Source: Flavobacteriales bacterium
GTDB lineage: Bacteria > Bacteroidota > Bacteroidia > Flavobacteriales > JANQLC01
Length of the DNA: 62,612 nt
Reading direction: 5' to 3'
Assembly (NCBI GenBank): GCA_028280815.1
Contig: JANQLC010000037.1
Coordinates: forward strand, 1-62,612
Positions within the stretch are counted from its first letter, which is position 1. Every line of letters begins with the position of its first letter. The notes under the pieces were generated by a model, which worked only from the letters and a program-made list of their open reading frames with translations, was not told the DNA's origin and ran no database searches. Shown in pieces: positions 9,308 through 18,819 of this stretch. Position numbers and translations under genes: made by a program.

Positions 9308-9886
9308 AAAGGCGACTTGGGTCTGTGGCATGGCGGATTAATGGCAAAGGGCTGGTCATTTTTTTAAAGAGCGCATTGGCGTTGGGGATCGGGTTCTTTG
9401 GTTCGGATTGGTGGCGGGGGATGGGTTGTGTTGGTTGGTTGGGTTGTTTGATTGAGTTGTCTCTTGTGGGGTTTTTGAATGGGTTTTTCTACGGTTGGCA
9501 TAGACGGGTTTTGGGTTGCTCGATTTATTGGTGAGCGGGTGCGTGAGTCCGTGGGTTGGATTGCACGGCTTGAATTGGATCGGTTGGTTAATTGGATTGG
9601 CACAAAGTGTTTGCAAGATGTCTTTGCCACTGAGAAGAGGCGAGCTCGTTGTTGAATGCGGGTCAGCGACTTTTTTATCTAAGCGGCTTTGAGTCGGCGG
9701 TTTTTGTGTTGATAAGGATTTGTGTGGGTTTGGTTTTGGCTTGTCGTGGGGACGGGTCTTTTTAAATGCGGATTGACGCGGGCTCGTAGCGCCTCCTAGT
9801 GCCATGATGGGCTTGAAGCCCTGCATTTCTCCACATTCGCTCCCGCAATGGGCATGTACCACACCCCCTGGCACAGCAGAAAGTCC
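9308..9886 (+). repeat. GT-rich intergenic tract with a family A repeat unit
   Basis: The plus strand is dominated by GGTTGG, GGGTTG and TTGGATTGG motifs at about 9,400-9,620. Within it, 9481-9519 is identical to 61,981-62,019 except for one base (39 bp, mismatch at position 24 of the block). No credible protein is encoded on either strand: the minus-strand ORFs here are Pro/Thr/Asn-rich translations of the repeat. The remainder (9,620-9,886) shows no gene. Confidence 0.8.
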
Positions 9887-9894
9887 TACATTTG
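9887..9894 (+). promoter_or_regulatory. -7 promoter element of mgtE
   Basis: TACATTTG fits the Bacteroidota TAnnTTTG element and lies 21 bp before the GTG start of mgtE. An A-rich AAAAAGGA follows just before the start and could act as a weak ribosome-binding site. Confidence 0.55.
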
Positions 9895-9915
9895 CGGGTG
9901 TAAAAAGGACGGATC

Positions 9916-11238
9916 GTGAACCGTGAAGCGCTCGCAAACAAGGACCCCCACGACATAGCCGATGCACTCGAAGGGATGCCCCCCCGCGAGCGGACGGTCG
10001 CATTTATGCTGTTACCCGGGGTCTTACAAGCTGAGGTTTTCACTTTTTTGGAGCGAGATCTGCAGTCTGATTTACTCAAGAGTCTGGGTAACAGAGAGAT
10101 CGCCGAGGTGTTGGAAAATATGTCGCCCGACGATCGAACCGAGTTTTTTGAGGATTTTCCCGACCAACTGATCAAAGGTGTCATCAACTTGCTCTCAGAG
10201 GAGGAGCGACAGGTAGCGCTTACCCTAATCGGATACAGGGAAGACTCGGTCGGTCGCATCATGACGCCTTACTACATACAGGTGCGGAAGGATTGGACGG
10301 TTTCCCATACGCTGAAGCACATCAAGAGATACGGTAGCAAAGCGGAAACGCTGAATTTTATCTATGTCGTTGATGCCGATCAAAAGCTCATCGACGACAT
10401 CAAGATCGGGAAACTCCTACTCGCCGATGACGACGCGAGGTTGGAAAGCCTCATGGATTTTAAATTCGTCGCCGTCTCCACCTTGCAAACGCGCGAAGAG
10501 GCGACGACGGTATTCGAGAAGTACGATCGGGCTGCCTTACCGGTCATCTCCAGCAGTGGGGTTTTGGTCGGAATCGTAACCTTTGACGACATGCTGGATG
10601 AAATTGAAAGACGGGATACGGAGGACATTCAAAAATTCGGTGGCTTAGAGGCTTTGGAAATGCCCTATGTAAAGACTTCCCTGTTCAAAATGGTTCAAAA
10701 GCGAGCGGGCTGGCTCGTCGTCCTGTTTTTGAGCGAGATGCTCACCGCCTCTGCCATGGGCTACTTTGAAGGGGAGATCGCGGAAGCCGTCGTACTCGCC
10801 TTGTTCATACCGCTCATCATTTCCAGCGGCGGTAACAGCGGTTCGCAAGCGGCTACGCTGATCATTCGCGCCATGGCGCTAAACGAAATCCGCTTGCGCG
10901 ATTGGTGGTTTGTCATGCGCAAAGAGATCTCATCCGGTTTGCTGCTCGGTAGCGTTTTGGGCGCCATGGGCTTTATCCGGGTCGCGATTTGGCAAAAAGC
11001 GGGTCTTCACGATTACGGATTTCATTGGCTTTCAGTTGGGTTGACCATAGCCGTATCGCTCTTGGGCATCGTCCTGTGGGGTACCTTAACCGGCAGTATG
11101 GTTCCATTTGTCCTGAAGAAGCTCAAACTCGACCCCGCTACTTCTTCGGCCCCCTTTGTGGCCACTTTGGTCGACGTCACCGGACTGATCATCTATTTCA
11201 GCATTGCAGCGCTGTTTTTAAGGGGCGAACTGTTGTAA
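9916..11238 (+). CDS. mgtE: Magnesium transporter MgtE
   Basis: 440 aa with a GTG start. Dimeric inner-membrane magnesium channel gated by intracellular magnesium. Domain order: MgtE N domain (about 1-115, helical repeats such as DDRTEFFEDFPDQL), a CBS pair (about 115-245; GRIMTPYYIQV opens the first CBS, ALPVISSSGVLVGIVTFDDM closes the second), then five membrane helices from about residue 265. The pore signature is visible in LFIPLIISSGGNSGSQAATL. Length matches the family. A single gene with its own promoter, between repeat DNA and the ribosomal operon. Confidence 0.95.
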   Translation: MNREALANKDPHDIADALEGMPPRERTVAFMLLPGVLQAEVFTFLERDLQSDLLKSLGNREIAEVLENMSPDDRTEFFEDFPDQLIKGVINLLSEEERQVALTLIGYREDSVGRIMTPYYIQVRKDWTVSHTLKHIKRYGSKAETLNFIYVVDADQKLIDDIKIGKLLLADDDARLESLMDFKFVAVSTLQTREEATTVFEKYDRAALPVISSSGVLVGIVTFDDMLDEIERRDTEDIQKFGGLEALEMPYVKTSLFKMVQKRAGWLVVLFLSEMLTASAMGYFEGEIAEAVVLALFIPLIISSGGNSGSQAATLIIRAMALNEIRLRDWWFVMRKEISSGLLLGSVLGAMGFIRVAIWQKAGLHDYGFHWLSVGLTIAVSLLGIVLWGTLTGSMVPFVLKKLKLDPATSSAPFVATLVDVTGLIIYFSIAALFLRGELL

Positions 11239-11464
11239 GTCATCTTGTTTTAACATTTGGATTCTGGATTTTAAGGCCGGGGAAGCGGTGCGCGGAAAAG
11301 GCGAACTCAAAAGCCGAGCGCTTTGCCGGATGACTTGCTGCTATGTCGCGCTTAGAAGTGGGCGTATTGACTTCTAAACCGATTGTGAAGGCTCCAAACA
11401 TCTCAGTTCGGGCTTAAAAGCGCTGCATACGAAAAATGCCAGCTGTCAAAAATCCATCCGCAAC

Positions 11465-11496
11465 TTTTGCTAAGCCACAAAACTTTTGTAAGTTTG
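11465..11496 (+). promoter_or_regulatory. Promoter of the rplM-rpsI-rpsB-tsf cluster
   Basis: A near-perfect Bacteroidota vegetative promoter: TTTTG at 11465-11469, a 19-bp spacer, then TAAGTTTG at 11489-11496. The rplM start lies 25 bp further on. This is the clearest consensus promoter in the window. Confidence 0.75.
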
Positions 11497-11521
11497 CAGC
11501 CCCCAAATCAAGGGGTGTCGC

Positions 11522-11998
11522 ATGAATGACCTGACAATTGGTAGCGTGGATACGACGACTTACAAGACGATCTCAGCCAATCGCCAAAGCGCAGATAAGC
11601 GATGGGTATTGGTCGATGCAACGGGGCAAACGCTGGGTCGGTTTGCGTCAAAGGTCGCTCGCATCATCCGGGGAAAGCACAAACCCAACTTCACCCCACA
11701 CGTGGATTGTGGTGATAACGTGGTGGTGATCCATGCTGAAAAGATACGGCTGAGCGGGAATAAGTGGGCGGATAAGAAATACATTCGTCACACGGGTTAC
11801 CCCGGCGGCCAACGCCTCATGTCGGTCCGGCATCTCGCTGAAAAATGCCCAGCGCGGATCTTAGAAAGGGCGGTAAAAGGCATGTTGCCTAAAAACCGCT
11901 TGGGCGCCCGCTTATTTAAGAATCTATACGTGTACGTAGGCCCTCAGCACGACAAGGCGGCGCAAAAACCCCAACCCATCGATTTGAGGGAGTTCTAA
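11522..11998 (+). CDS. rplM: 50S ribosomal protein L13
   Basis: 158 aa from ATG 11522; the GTG at 11546 would give a 150-aa protein closer to the usual length and also fits homologues that begin just before the TxxYKTISA block. Family blocks: RWVLVDATGQTLGRFASKVA, the RGKHKPNFTPHVDCGDNVVV stretch, KYIRHTGYPGG and VKGMLPKNRLGARLFKNLYV. First gene of a conserved cluster; rpsI follows after 3 bp. Confidence 0.96.
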   Translation: MNDLTIGSVDTTTYKTISANRQSADKRWVLVDATGQTLGRFASKVARIIRGKHKPNFTPHVDCGDNVVVIHAEKIRLSGNKWADKKYIRHTGYPGGQRLMSVRHLAEKCPARILERAVKGMLPKNRLGARLFKNLYVYVGPQHDKAAQKPQPIDLREF

Positions 11999-12001
11999 GC
12001 C

Positions 12002-12388
12002 ATGTCAGCCATTCACAAAATAGGACGGAGAAAAACAGCTGTGGCGCGTCTCTTCCTCACAGCGGGAAAGGGAAATATCACCGTTAACGACCGCGACTGC
12101 GGGGATTACTTTCCCACGAGCATTTTGCAGTACAAGGTGCAACAAGCCTTTGCGCTTACCAAAACCGGTGGAAAATACGATGTAGAGGTAAGCGTAAAGG
12201 GGGGGGGATACACCGGGCAAGTAGAGGCCATTCGCTTGGCCATCGTCCGGGCTTTGGTGGAACTGGATGAAAGCCATCGCGAGGCTTTAAAACCCCAAGG
12301 CTTGCTCACCCGTGACCCCAGAATGGTGGAACGCAAGCGGTACGGACAAAAGAAAGCGCGCAAGAACTTCCAATTCTCCAAGCGCTGA
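12002..12388 (+). CDS. rpsI: 30S ribosomal protein S9
   Basis: 128 aa, normal length. N-terminal IGRRKTAVARLFLTAGKGN and C-terminal RDPRMVERKRYGQKKARKNF are diagnostic; the basic C-terminal tail ending in KR reaches the ribosomal P site in known structures. Three bases downstream of rplM, so co-transcribed; the rplM-rpsI pair is nearly universal in bacteria. Confidence 0.97.
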   Translation: MSAIHKIGRRKTAVARLFLTAGKGNITVNDRDCGDYFPTSILQYKVQQAFALTKTGGKYDVEVSVKGGGYTGQVEAIRLAIVRALVELDESHREALKPQGLLTRDPRMVERKRYGQKKARKNFQFSKR

Positions 12389-12456
12389 TTCAAAGTACGA
12401 GGTTGTCGGTTGCGCAGGTCAAGCGTGTAACGCAAAGGATGTGAAAATGAGTGCAG

Positions 12457-13215
12457 ATGGCAAAATCCAGTAGAGCAGAAATCAAGCGATTCTTAGACGC
12501 AGCGGTACATTTTGGCCACCTCAAAAGGAAGTGGAATCCCAATATGGCGCCTTACATATTTATGGAGCGAGACGGCATTCACATCATCGATTTATACAAG
12601 ACTCGAATAAAATTGGATCAGGCTCGGAAAGCCCTTGCACAGCTCGCCACTTCGGGCCGAAAAATTCTATACGTATCGACTAAAAAGCAGGCGAAAGAGG
12701 CGATCGCTGAAAATGCTGAACGCGTCAACATGCCTTATATCACAGCGCGTTGGCCCGGTGGCATGTTGACCAATTTTGCCACCATTCGCAAAGCGGTCAA
12801 AAAGATGGCTGCCATCGATCGAATGAAGCGAGACGGTACCTTTGAAACCCTATCTAAAAGAGAGCGGTTGCAGGTTGATCGGCAAAGGGAGAAGCTAGAG
12901 AAAAACCTGGGCTCCATCGCCGATATGAATCGACTGCCCGCTGCCCTGTTTGTGGTGGATATCGTAAAAGAGCGCATTGCTGTTGACGAGGCCCGAAAGT
13001 TGAACATTCCCATCTTTGCCATGGTCGATACCAATTCAGATCCCCGTTTGGTAGCCTATGCGATCCCTGCCAATGATGATGCTTCCAAATCCATCGAGTT
13101 GATCACCGCTGAAATCACAGATGCCATAGTAGAAGGCCTCCGCATTCGCAAGGCGCAGAGAGAAGAGAAGGCTGCTGAGGCAGCGGCAACACAAACCGAA
13201 AAAGCGGAGGGTTAG
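12457..13215 (+). CDS. rpsB: 30S ribosomal protein S2
   Basis: 252 aa from ATG 12457 (MAKSSRAEIKRFLDAAVHFG); the GTG at 12451 two codons upstream is less likely because homologues start MAK. S2 blocks: HFGHLKRKWNPNMAPYIF, RWPGGMLTNFATIRKAVKKM and PIFAMVDTNSDPRLVAYAIP. Third gene of the translation cluster, about 70 bp after rpsI and about 45 bp before tsf. Confidence 0.97.
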   Translation: MAKSSRAEIKRFLDAAVHFGHLKRKWNPNMAPYIFMERDGIHIIDLYKTRIKLDQARKALAQLATSGRKILYVSTKKQAKEAIAENAERVNMPYITARWPGGMLTNFATIRKAVKKMAAIDRMKRDGTFETLSKRERLQVDRQREKLEKNLGSIADMNRLPAALFVVDIVKERIAVDEARKLNIPIFAMVDTNSDPRLVAYAIPANDDASKSIELITAEITDAIVEGLRIRKAQREEKAAEAAATQTEKAEG

Positions 13216-13260
13216 CATGCTGGGGCGACTCCAAAAGCGCACTAAAAAAACAGAATCGAT

Positions 13261-14097
13261 ATGCAAACCGATAAAGTATCCACCGCCGATGTCGCCAAGC
13301 TCAGAAAGATGACCGGTGCCGGCGTGATGGACAGCAAAAAAGCCCTTAAACAAGCCCGGGGTGATTTTGAGAAAGCCATCGATATATTGCGGAAAGGTGG
13401 GAAAAAGCTGGCTGCGAGGCGCGCTGATAGCGCGGGTACCGAAGGGGTGGTAGTCGCCCAAACGACCCGCGGAGAAACCCTAGGGTTTATGTTATCCTTA
13501 AACTGCGAGACGGATTTCGTAGCCAAAACGGAAGATTTTAGGCGTCTATCCCGTGATATATTGGAAGTTGCTGTGCAAAAAAACACGCTGAGCACAGCAG
13601 CGCTATGGGATGAAAAGCTCGGCGATGTCCCCATCCGAGAGAAATTGATCGCGCAAACCGGTGTGGTCGGCGAGAAGATCAGCGTGGATCACTTCAGCCG
13701 CTTGGAAGCGCCTTACGTGGGCTATTACGTCCATTCCAATGATAAAATCGGCGCCTTGGTGGGTTTGTCTAAGCGCGTTTCCGCTGTGCGAGAAGTCGCC
13801 AAAAACATCGCCATGCAAGTAGTCGCCATGAGTCCGATCGCCTTAAACGAGGCAGGCGTCGATCGGGAACGGGTCGCGCGCGAGCTGGAAATAGGGCGGG
13901 AATCGGCTATCAGAGCTGGCAAGCCCGCCGAGTTGGCCGACTCGATCGCACAGGGGCGCTTGCGCAAATTCTTCAAAGAAAATGCGCTGCTCTCCCAAGC
14001 CTATATTAAGGACAACGCGTTGAGCGTTGAAAAATACCTGCAATCGATGGACGGGGATTTGAAAATCGTCGCCTTCAAAAAAATCGCCTTGGGTTAG
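13261..14097 (+). CDS. tsf: Elongation factor Ts
   Basis: 278 aa. It recycles EF-Tu by exchanging GDP for GTP. N-terminal UBA-like segment with [20 protein letters not shown], then the [15 protein letters not shown] motif that contacts EF-Tu, the central two-domain core and the C-terminal [12 protein letters not shown] block. Follows rpsB as in most bacteria. The start has weak ribosome-binding signal, usual for this phylum. Confidence 0.96.
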   Translation: MQTDKVSTADVAKLRKMTGAGVMDSKKALKQARGDFEKAIDILRKGGKKLAARRADSAGTEGVVVAQTTRGETLGFMLSLNCETDFVAKTEDFRRLSRDILEVAVQKNTLSTAALWDEKLGDVPIREKLIAQTGVVGEKISVDHFSRLEAPYVGYYVHSNDKIGALVGLSKRVSAVREVAKNIAMQVVAMSPIALNEAGVDRERVARELEIGRESAIRAGKPAELADSIAQGRLRKFFKENALLSQAYIKDNALSVEKYLQSMDGDLKIVAFKKIALG

Positions 14098-14162
14098 AAA
14101 TGACCCGCTCATGGCATTGGGTTACAGGTGGTGCCATCGGTTGAATCCTCGGCGAAAGCCCT

Positions 14163-14170
14163 TATATTTG
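14163..14170 (+). promoter_or_regulatory. -7 promoter element of pyrH
   Basis: TATATTTG, a full match to TAnnTTTG, lies 15 bp before the ATG of pyrH. It suggests that pyrH-frr can be transcribed separately from the ribosomal protein genes with a very short leader. Confidence 0.6.
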
Positions 14171-14185
14171 CTCTGTTTTTCGGGT

Positions 14186-14893
14186 ATGGCTTACAAGAGA
14201 ATTCTGCTCAAACTCAGCGGTGAGGCTTTGATGGGCAAGCGGGATCACGGCATAGACCCCGAGCGCCTATCGGATTATGCAAAGGATATCAAAGCCGTTG
14301 TGGATACAGGAGTAGCCGTTGCCATCACCATCGGCGGTGGAAACATCTTTAGGGGATTGGCTGGGGCTGCTGACGGCATGGATCGCGTGCAAGCCGATTA
14401 CATGGGTATGCTCGCCACCGTCTTGAACGGATTGGCACTTCAAGCGGCTTTGGAAAACGAAGGGGTTTACACGCGTTTGCTCACCGCCATCAAAATGGAT
14501 CAAATCGCTGAGCCTTTTATCCGCCGGCGGGCTATTCGACATATGGAAAAGGGGCGGGTCGTCATATTCGGTGCCGGTACGGGGAATCCCTATTTTACCA
14601 CCGACACGGCCGCTGTACTGCGCGCCATAGAAGTGGGTGCGACGGTCATTTTAAAGGGCACGCGGGTCGATGGCATCTACAGTGCAGACCCCGAGAAAGC
14701 CCCGGATGCGACCAAGTTCCACTCCATTTCTTTTGATGAATTGTATCAAAGAGGCTTAAAGGTGATGGATATGACAGCCATTACCCTGAGCGAGGAAAAC
14801 AGGCTGCCGGTCATCATTTTCGATATGAACAAAAGGGGTAATTTACAAAGGGTGGTTCAGGGTGAAAAGCTCGGCACAATCGTTACGGTTTAA
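14186..14893 (+). CDS. pyrH: Uridylate kinase (UMP kinase)
   Basis: 235 aa from ATG 14186; the longer frame back to 14111 runs through the promoter and lacks homologue-like sequence. It phosphorylates UMP to UDP. Amino-acid-kinase fold: [15 protein letters not shown] (phosphate-binding Lys and Gly), [32 protein letters not shown] (family signature), the [20 protein letters not shown] segment and the C-terminal [16 protein letters not shown]. Followed by frr after about 30 bp, a common pairing. Confidence 0.96.
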   Translation: MAYKRILLKLSGEALMGKRDHGIDPERLSDYAKDIKAVVDTGVAVAITIGGGNIFRGLAGAADGMDRVQADYMGMLATVLNGLALQAALENEGVYTRLLTAIKMDQIAEPFIRRRAIRHMEKGRVVIFGAGTGNPYFTTDTAAVLRAIEVGATVILKGTRVDGIYSADPEKAPDATKFHSISFDELYQRGLKVMDMTAITLSEENRLPVIIFDMNKRGNLQRVVQGEKLGTIVTV

Positions 14894-14925
14894 TCATTTT
14901 AAGCCTTTGGAAAGAGCATATCGAC

Positions 14926-15489
14926 ATGGGTGAAGAAGTAGATCGGATTTTAGATGGGGCTGAGGAGGCTATGGACAGCGCCTTGCAACACCTCAAAAGG
15001 GAATTGAGTAGAATACGCGCTGGAAGGGCCAGTCCAGTTATGTTGAGCGGCGTTTATGTGGATTGTTACGGTTCGCGGATGCCCCTTTCACAGTTGTCGA
15101 ATATCCATACACCCGATGCGCGTACGATCAGCGTGCAGCCTTGGGAGAAGAATCTGATCGATGTGATCGAGAAGGCGATTGCCGATTCCGACCTGGGTTT
15201 GAATCCCAATAACAAGGGTGATGTCATTATCATCAGCCTTCCGACACTGACCGAAGAGCGCCGCAAGGCGTTGATCAAGCAGGTGAAAAAGGAGGCTGAA
15301 GAAGCCAAGGTGAGCATTCGAAATGCGCGAAAAGCGGCAAACGCTGAGGTAAAAGCGCTGGTGCAAAGCGGACTCTCAGCGGATAGGGGTAGGCGTGCCG
15401 CAGCTGATATTCAAGCGCGCACCGATATACACATCGAACGGGTCAATGGTGTTTCTGCGCGTAAGGAATCCGATATCATGAAAGTCTGA
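14926..15489 (+). CDS. frr: Ribosome recycling factor
   Basis: 187 aa, normal length. Dissociates post-termination ribosomes together with EF-G. Visible blocks: LKRELSRIRAGRASPVML, the hinge and beta domain containing YGSRMPLSQLSNIHTPDA and ISVQPWEK, then IIISLPTLTEERRKALIKQV in the long helical arm. Last gene of the translation cluster; a dead transporter fragment follows directly. Confidence 0.96.
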   Translation: MGEEVDRILDGAEEAMDSALQHLKRELSRIRAGRASPVMLSGVYVDCYGSRMPLSQLSNIHTPDARTISVQPWEKNLIDVIEKAIADSDLGLNPNNKGDVIIISLPTLTEERRKALIKQVKKEAEEAKVSIRNARKAANAEVKALVQSGLSADRGRRAAADIQARTDIHIERVNGVSARKESDIMKV

Positions 15490-15517
15490 GGGGGATTCTC
15501 CCACGGATCGGGCTTAG

Positions 15518-15833
15518 GCGTTTGAAATCCATGTCGACCATCAAAATTTCCGAAACCCCTTTGGTCAGGGAGACGATCTAATCGTCTTAGGCGTTCGAGG
15601 CGATTCGCTGTTTACGCCCTGAGAACTGCGGGTATGGGAAGGCCTAGCCGACCGAATTAAAAGGCAGAAATACGTCGACTGGGTTCTTCAGTATCGGGGA
15701 TTTAAAAGTTTTGGAAAGGGACGCCGCTGAGCGGAGATTCACCTGGCGACCGCTGATCCTCGCATGGCTCAGAACACAATTCCAAGCCGATTCGCTGCGC
15801 GATAAATTGTTGCGATTTCCGCTTTGCGGATGA
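15518..15833 (+). pseudogene. Fragment of an RND/MMPL-type transporter (porter domain)
   Basis: Two frames carry a continuous piece of a Bacteroidota MMPL/RND transporter. The first frame (15518 to the TGA at 15620-15622) ends NPFGQGDDLIVLGVRGDSLF; the same frame after the TGA gives ELRVWEGLADRIKRQKYVDW. Near 15690 it shifts to a frame reading GDLKVLERDAAERRFTWRPL and RDKLLRFPLCG, stopping at 15833. This matches the family layout in which a gap-side FG(S/Q)DDxLxVLGV block is followed by W..LAD.IK...V.WV and LKVLE.D....RF. Only about 105 of the expected 750 or more residues remain. Family recognition is from memory; the decay is plain from the sequence. Confidence 0.6.
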
Positions 15834-15896
15834 GATGAGCATCAAAGAGTTTGAGGACAGGCCTGTGCTGAGTGCATGAGCAATGGGAAAAGATGG

Positions 15897-15904
15897 TATT
15901 TTTG
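15897..15904 (+). promoter_or_regulatory. -7 promoter element of asnS
   Basis: TATTTTTG, matching TAnnTTTG, lies 29 bp before the GTG start of asnS and just after the decayed transporter fragment. Confidence 0.5.
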
Positions 15905-15933
15905 TAACGGTCTAATTTGAAAAGCTGGCAATC

Positions 15934-17382
15934 GTGCTCGAGAAGTCCATTGCAGCGCTGCTTGAAGAAGGGAGAAAAAACACGGGCGAGGAGGTAAGGG
16001 TAAGGGGCTGGGTCCGCAGCTTTCGAAGCAATCGGTTTGTAGCCCTCAACGACGGCAGTGCGCTGGACAGCATACAGGCGGTGATCGATCGGGAGCGCGT
16101 CGACCTCCAGACTCTAAGAGGTGTCACCACGGCAGCTGCGCTAATGGTTTCAGGCACGATTGTCGAAAGTCGAGGGCGTGAACAAGATATAGAAATACGG
16201 GTGCGCGAGCTCGCCGTGTTGGGGCGGGCGGATCTCCGAGCGCTCGAGCAGACCATTTTACAGCCTAAGTCGCATAGCTTGGAGAGGTTGCGCGAACAAG
16301 CCCATTTGCGCCTGCGCACCCATACCTTTGGCGCCGTATTTCGCATTCGACATGCCACTTCTTTTGCGACCCACCGCTTTTTTCACGAAAACGGGTTTTT
16401 CTACTTACACACGCCCATCATCACGGGAGCGGATGCAGAAGGCGCTGGCGCTCTGTTCAACGTCAGCACCTTGGACAAAAAGAATGCGCCGCTGACCCGG
16501 GGCGGCGAAGTCGATTACCGCCGTGATTTTTTTGGCAGAGAGACCCACCTCAGCGTTTCCGGGCAATTGGAAGCCGAGTCGGGCGCTTTGGCCTTGGGAA
16601 AGGTATATACTTTTGGCCCCTGCTTTCGCGCTGAAAATTCAAATACCTCGCGCCACCTAGCTGAATTTTGGATGGTGGAGCCCGAAATGGCTTTTTGCGA
16701 TTTGGTCGGTGATATGGATTGGGCCGAGCGTTTCATAAAATATGTCATCCGATATGTAAGAGATAATTGTCAACGGGATTTAGCCTTTTTGGATGCGCGA
16801 CAGGCCCGGGCACAAAGCAAAAAACCGGCTCGGGCAGGAAGCGAGATGGGCCTGCTCCAGCGATTGGATTTTGTGCTGGAAAACGACTTTGAGCGCGTGA
16901 GTTATACAGAGGCTATTGAAATCTTGAAGCGCTCCCAGCCCAATAAGCAGAAGAGGTTTCAGTACACCATCGACGGATGGGGAGCGGATTTGCAAGGTGA
17001 ACACGAGCGTTATTTGGTCGAGGTGCACTACAGCGCACCTGTGATTGTATTTGATTACCCAGCTCGCATCAAGGCTTTTTACATGCGTTTGAACGATGAC
17101 GGAAAAACGGTCCGCGCCATGGATATTCTATTTCCCGAAGTGGGTGAAATCGCAGGCGGTTCGCAGCGCGAAGAGCGTTTTGAACCCCTGTTGCGCCGAA
17201 TGGCGGAATTCGGCATAGACCCACGAGAATTGGATTGGTATTTGGATACCCGAAAGTTCGGGTCAGTCGTACACAGTGGCTTTGGCCTAGGCTTAGAACG
17301 CTTACTCATGTTCGTGACGGGTATGGGCAACATCCGAGATGTGATCCCCTTTCCGCGAACACCTAAAAATGCAGCCTTCTAA
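15934..17382 (+). CDS. asnS: Asparaginyl-tRNA synthetase
   Basis: 482 aa with a GTG start. Class II synthetase that charges tRNA-Asn. N-terminal OB-fold anticodon-binding domain (about 1-110; VRVRGWVRSFRSNRFVALND, then SIQAVID), followed by the catalytic domain: motif 1 region THRFFHENGFFYLHTPIITG, the asparagine-type EGAGALFNVS segment, motif 2 around TFGPCFRAENSNTSRHLAEF, and motif 3 SGFGLGLERLLMFVTGMGN with the conserved Arg. The ending IPFPRTPKNAAF is typical. The asnS-rpoN neighbourhood recurs in Bacteroidota; rpoN starts 3 bp downstream. Confidence 0.97.
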   Translation: MLEKSIAALLEEGRKNTGEEVRVRGWVRSFRSNRFVALNDGSALDSIQAVIDRERVDLQTLRGVTTAAALMVSGTIVESRGREQDIEIRVRELAVLGRADLRALEQTILQPKSHSLERLREQAHLRLRTHTFGAVFRIRHATSFATHRFFHENGFFYLHTPIITGADAEGAGALFNVSTLDKKNAPLTRGGEVDYRRDFFGRETHLSVSGQLEAESGALALGKVYTFGPCFRAENSNTSRHLAEFWMVEPEMAFCDLVGDMDWAERFIKYVIRYVRDNCQRDLAFLDARQARAQSKKPARAGSEMGLLQRLDFVLENDFERVSYTEAIEILKRSQPNKQKRFQYTIDGWGADLQGEHERYLVEVHYSAPVIVFDYPARIKAFYMRLNDDGKTVRAMDILFPEVGEIAGGSQREERFEPLLRRMAEFGIDPRELDWYLDTRKFGSVVHSGFGLGLERLLMFVTGMGNIRDVIPFPRTPKNAAF

Positions 17383-17385
17383 CTC

Positions 17386-18819
17386 ATGTTGAAACAGTCG
17401 TTAAGTCAGAGATTACAACAAAAGCTCTCCCCGCAACAGATTCAACTCATGAAGCTGATTCAGTTTCCCACCCTTTTGTTTGAGCAAAGGGTAAAACAGG
17501 AGTTGGAAGAGAACCCAGCGCTCGAAGATGTCGGCTTGGCGGGGAAAGGTGAAGGGAACGCCGACGACTACCCGGAAGACAGCGATGAAATCGATCTAAG
17601 CGATTACCTCACCGACGATGATATGCCAGATTACCGCCTGAGATCAAACAACTATAGGTCGGAATCGGAGGACAAAACCCTTCCCTTTGCCAGCGACACG
17701 AGCTTTACGCAGTGCTTGCTCAGCCAATTGCACACCTTTACCCTAGGAGGAGCGGACTTGAAGGTTGCTGAATACCTGATCGGCTGTGTGGATGAAGACG
17801 GCTACATCCGTCGCGAATTGGCCGCCATCATAGATGATTTGGCCTTTAATTTGGGTATCCACACGACGGAGGAAAAATTGGTATTCCTCTTAAAAAATTT
17901 CATACAAAAACTCGATCCGGTAGGCGTGGGTGCCCGCAATTTGCAGGAGTGCTTGGTGATTCAATTGAAAAATAAAAAACAGCGTCCACAGGTTGAATTG
18001 GCTCGCCAAATCTTGGAGATGCAATTCGATGCGTTCGTAAAAAAGCATTACAAAAAGATCTTGCATCGCTTTGGCGTTTCTGAGGGTGCGCTGCGCAAAG
18101 CCGTTGTGGAGATCGAGCGGTTAACCCCCAAACCGGGTAAATCCCATTCGGGAAACGACAAAACCGTCGAGCACATCACGCCCGATTTCATCATCCAGAT
18201 CACCAATGGGGCCTTAGAACTCAAGTTAAACGGCAGAAATGCGCCTGATTTGCGGGTTTCAGACACATATGCTGAAATGCTCAATGCCTACAGGGATGCC
18301 AAGAAGAAGAGCGCTGAACAAAAGAAAGCTGTGTTCTTCGTAAAACAAAAGTTAGATGCGGCGCGCTGGTTTGTAGATGCGGTGAAACAAAGGCAACACA
18401 CCTTGTACGCTACGATGTCTGCCATTGTGGAAATTCAAAGCGCGTATTTCCTGACCGGCGATGAGCGCAAGATCAATCCGATGATTTTAAAAGATGTAGC
18501 TGAAAAAATAGGCTTGGATATATCGACGGTATCACGCGTGGCCAATAGCAAGTATGTCAGCACGCCGTATGGCACTTTTTTGGTCAAGGATTTCTTTTCT
18601 GAGAGCATGACAAATGCCGAAGGGGAGGAGGTCTCTACGCGGGAGATTAAGAAGATTTTAGAAGCTACCTTAGCGGCTGAGGATAAGAAGGCTCCCCTTA
18701 CGGATAGCGCTTTGGCTGCTGCATTAACCCAGAAAGGCTACCCCATTGCACGGCGTACCATCGCCAAATACCGTGAACAGTTGCATGTCCCCGTAGCGCG
18801 TTTGCGAAAGAAACTGTAG
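17386..18819 (+). CDS. rpoN: RNA polymerase sigma-54 factor
   Basis: 477 aa. Alternative sigma factor that needs an AAA+ activator to open promoters with -24/-12 elements. Region I (about 1-50) is glutamine- and leucine-rich: QKLSPQQIQLMKLIQFP, then ELEENPALED. An acidic region II follows (about 55-95). The core-binding domain covers about 100-300, and the C-terminal DNA-binding part ends with the RpoN box ARRTIAKYREQLHVPVARLR. Complete. No sigma-54 activator is in the window. Located 3 bp after asnS, so co-transcribed. Confidence 0.96.
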   Translation: MLKQSLSQRLQQKLSPQQIQLMKLIQFPTLLFEQRVKQELEENPALEDVGLAGKGEGNADDYPEDSDEIDLSDYLTDDDMPDYRLRSNNYRSESEDKTLPFASDTSFTQCLLSQLHTFTLGGADLKVAEYLIGCVDEDGYIRRELAAIIDDLAFNLGIHTTEEKLVFLLKNFIQKLDPVGVGARNLQECLVIQLKNKKQRPQVELARQILEMQFDAFVKKHYKKILHRFGVSEGALRKAVVEIERLTPKPGKSHSGNDKTVEHITPDFIIQITNGALELKLNGRNAPDLRVSDTYAEMLNAYRDAKKKSAEQKKAVFFVKQKLDAARWFVDAVKQRQHTLYATMSAIVEIQSAYFLTGDERKINPMILKDVAEKIGLDISTVSRVANSKYVSTPYGTFLVKDFFSESMTNAEGEEVSTREIKKILEATLAAEDKKAPLTDSALAAALTQKGYPIARRTIAKYREQLHVPVARLRKKL

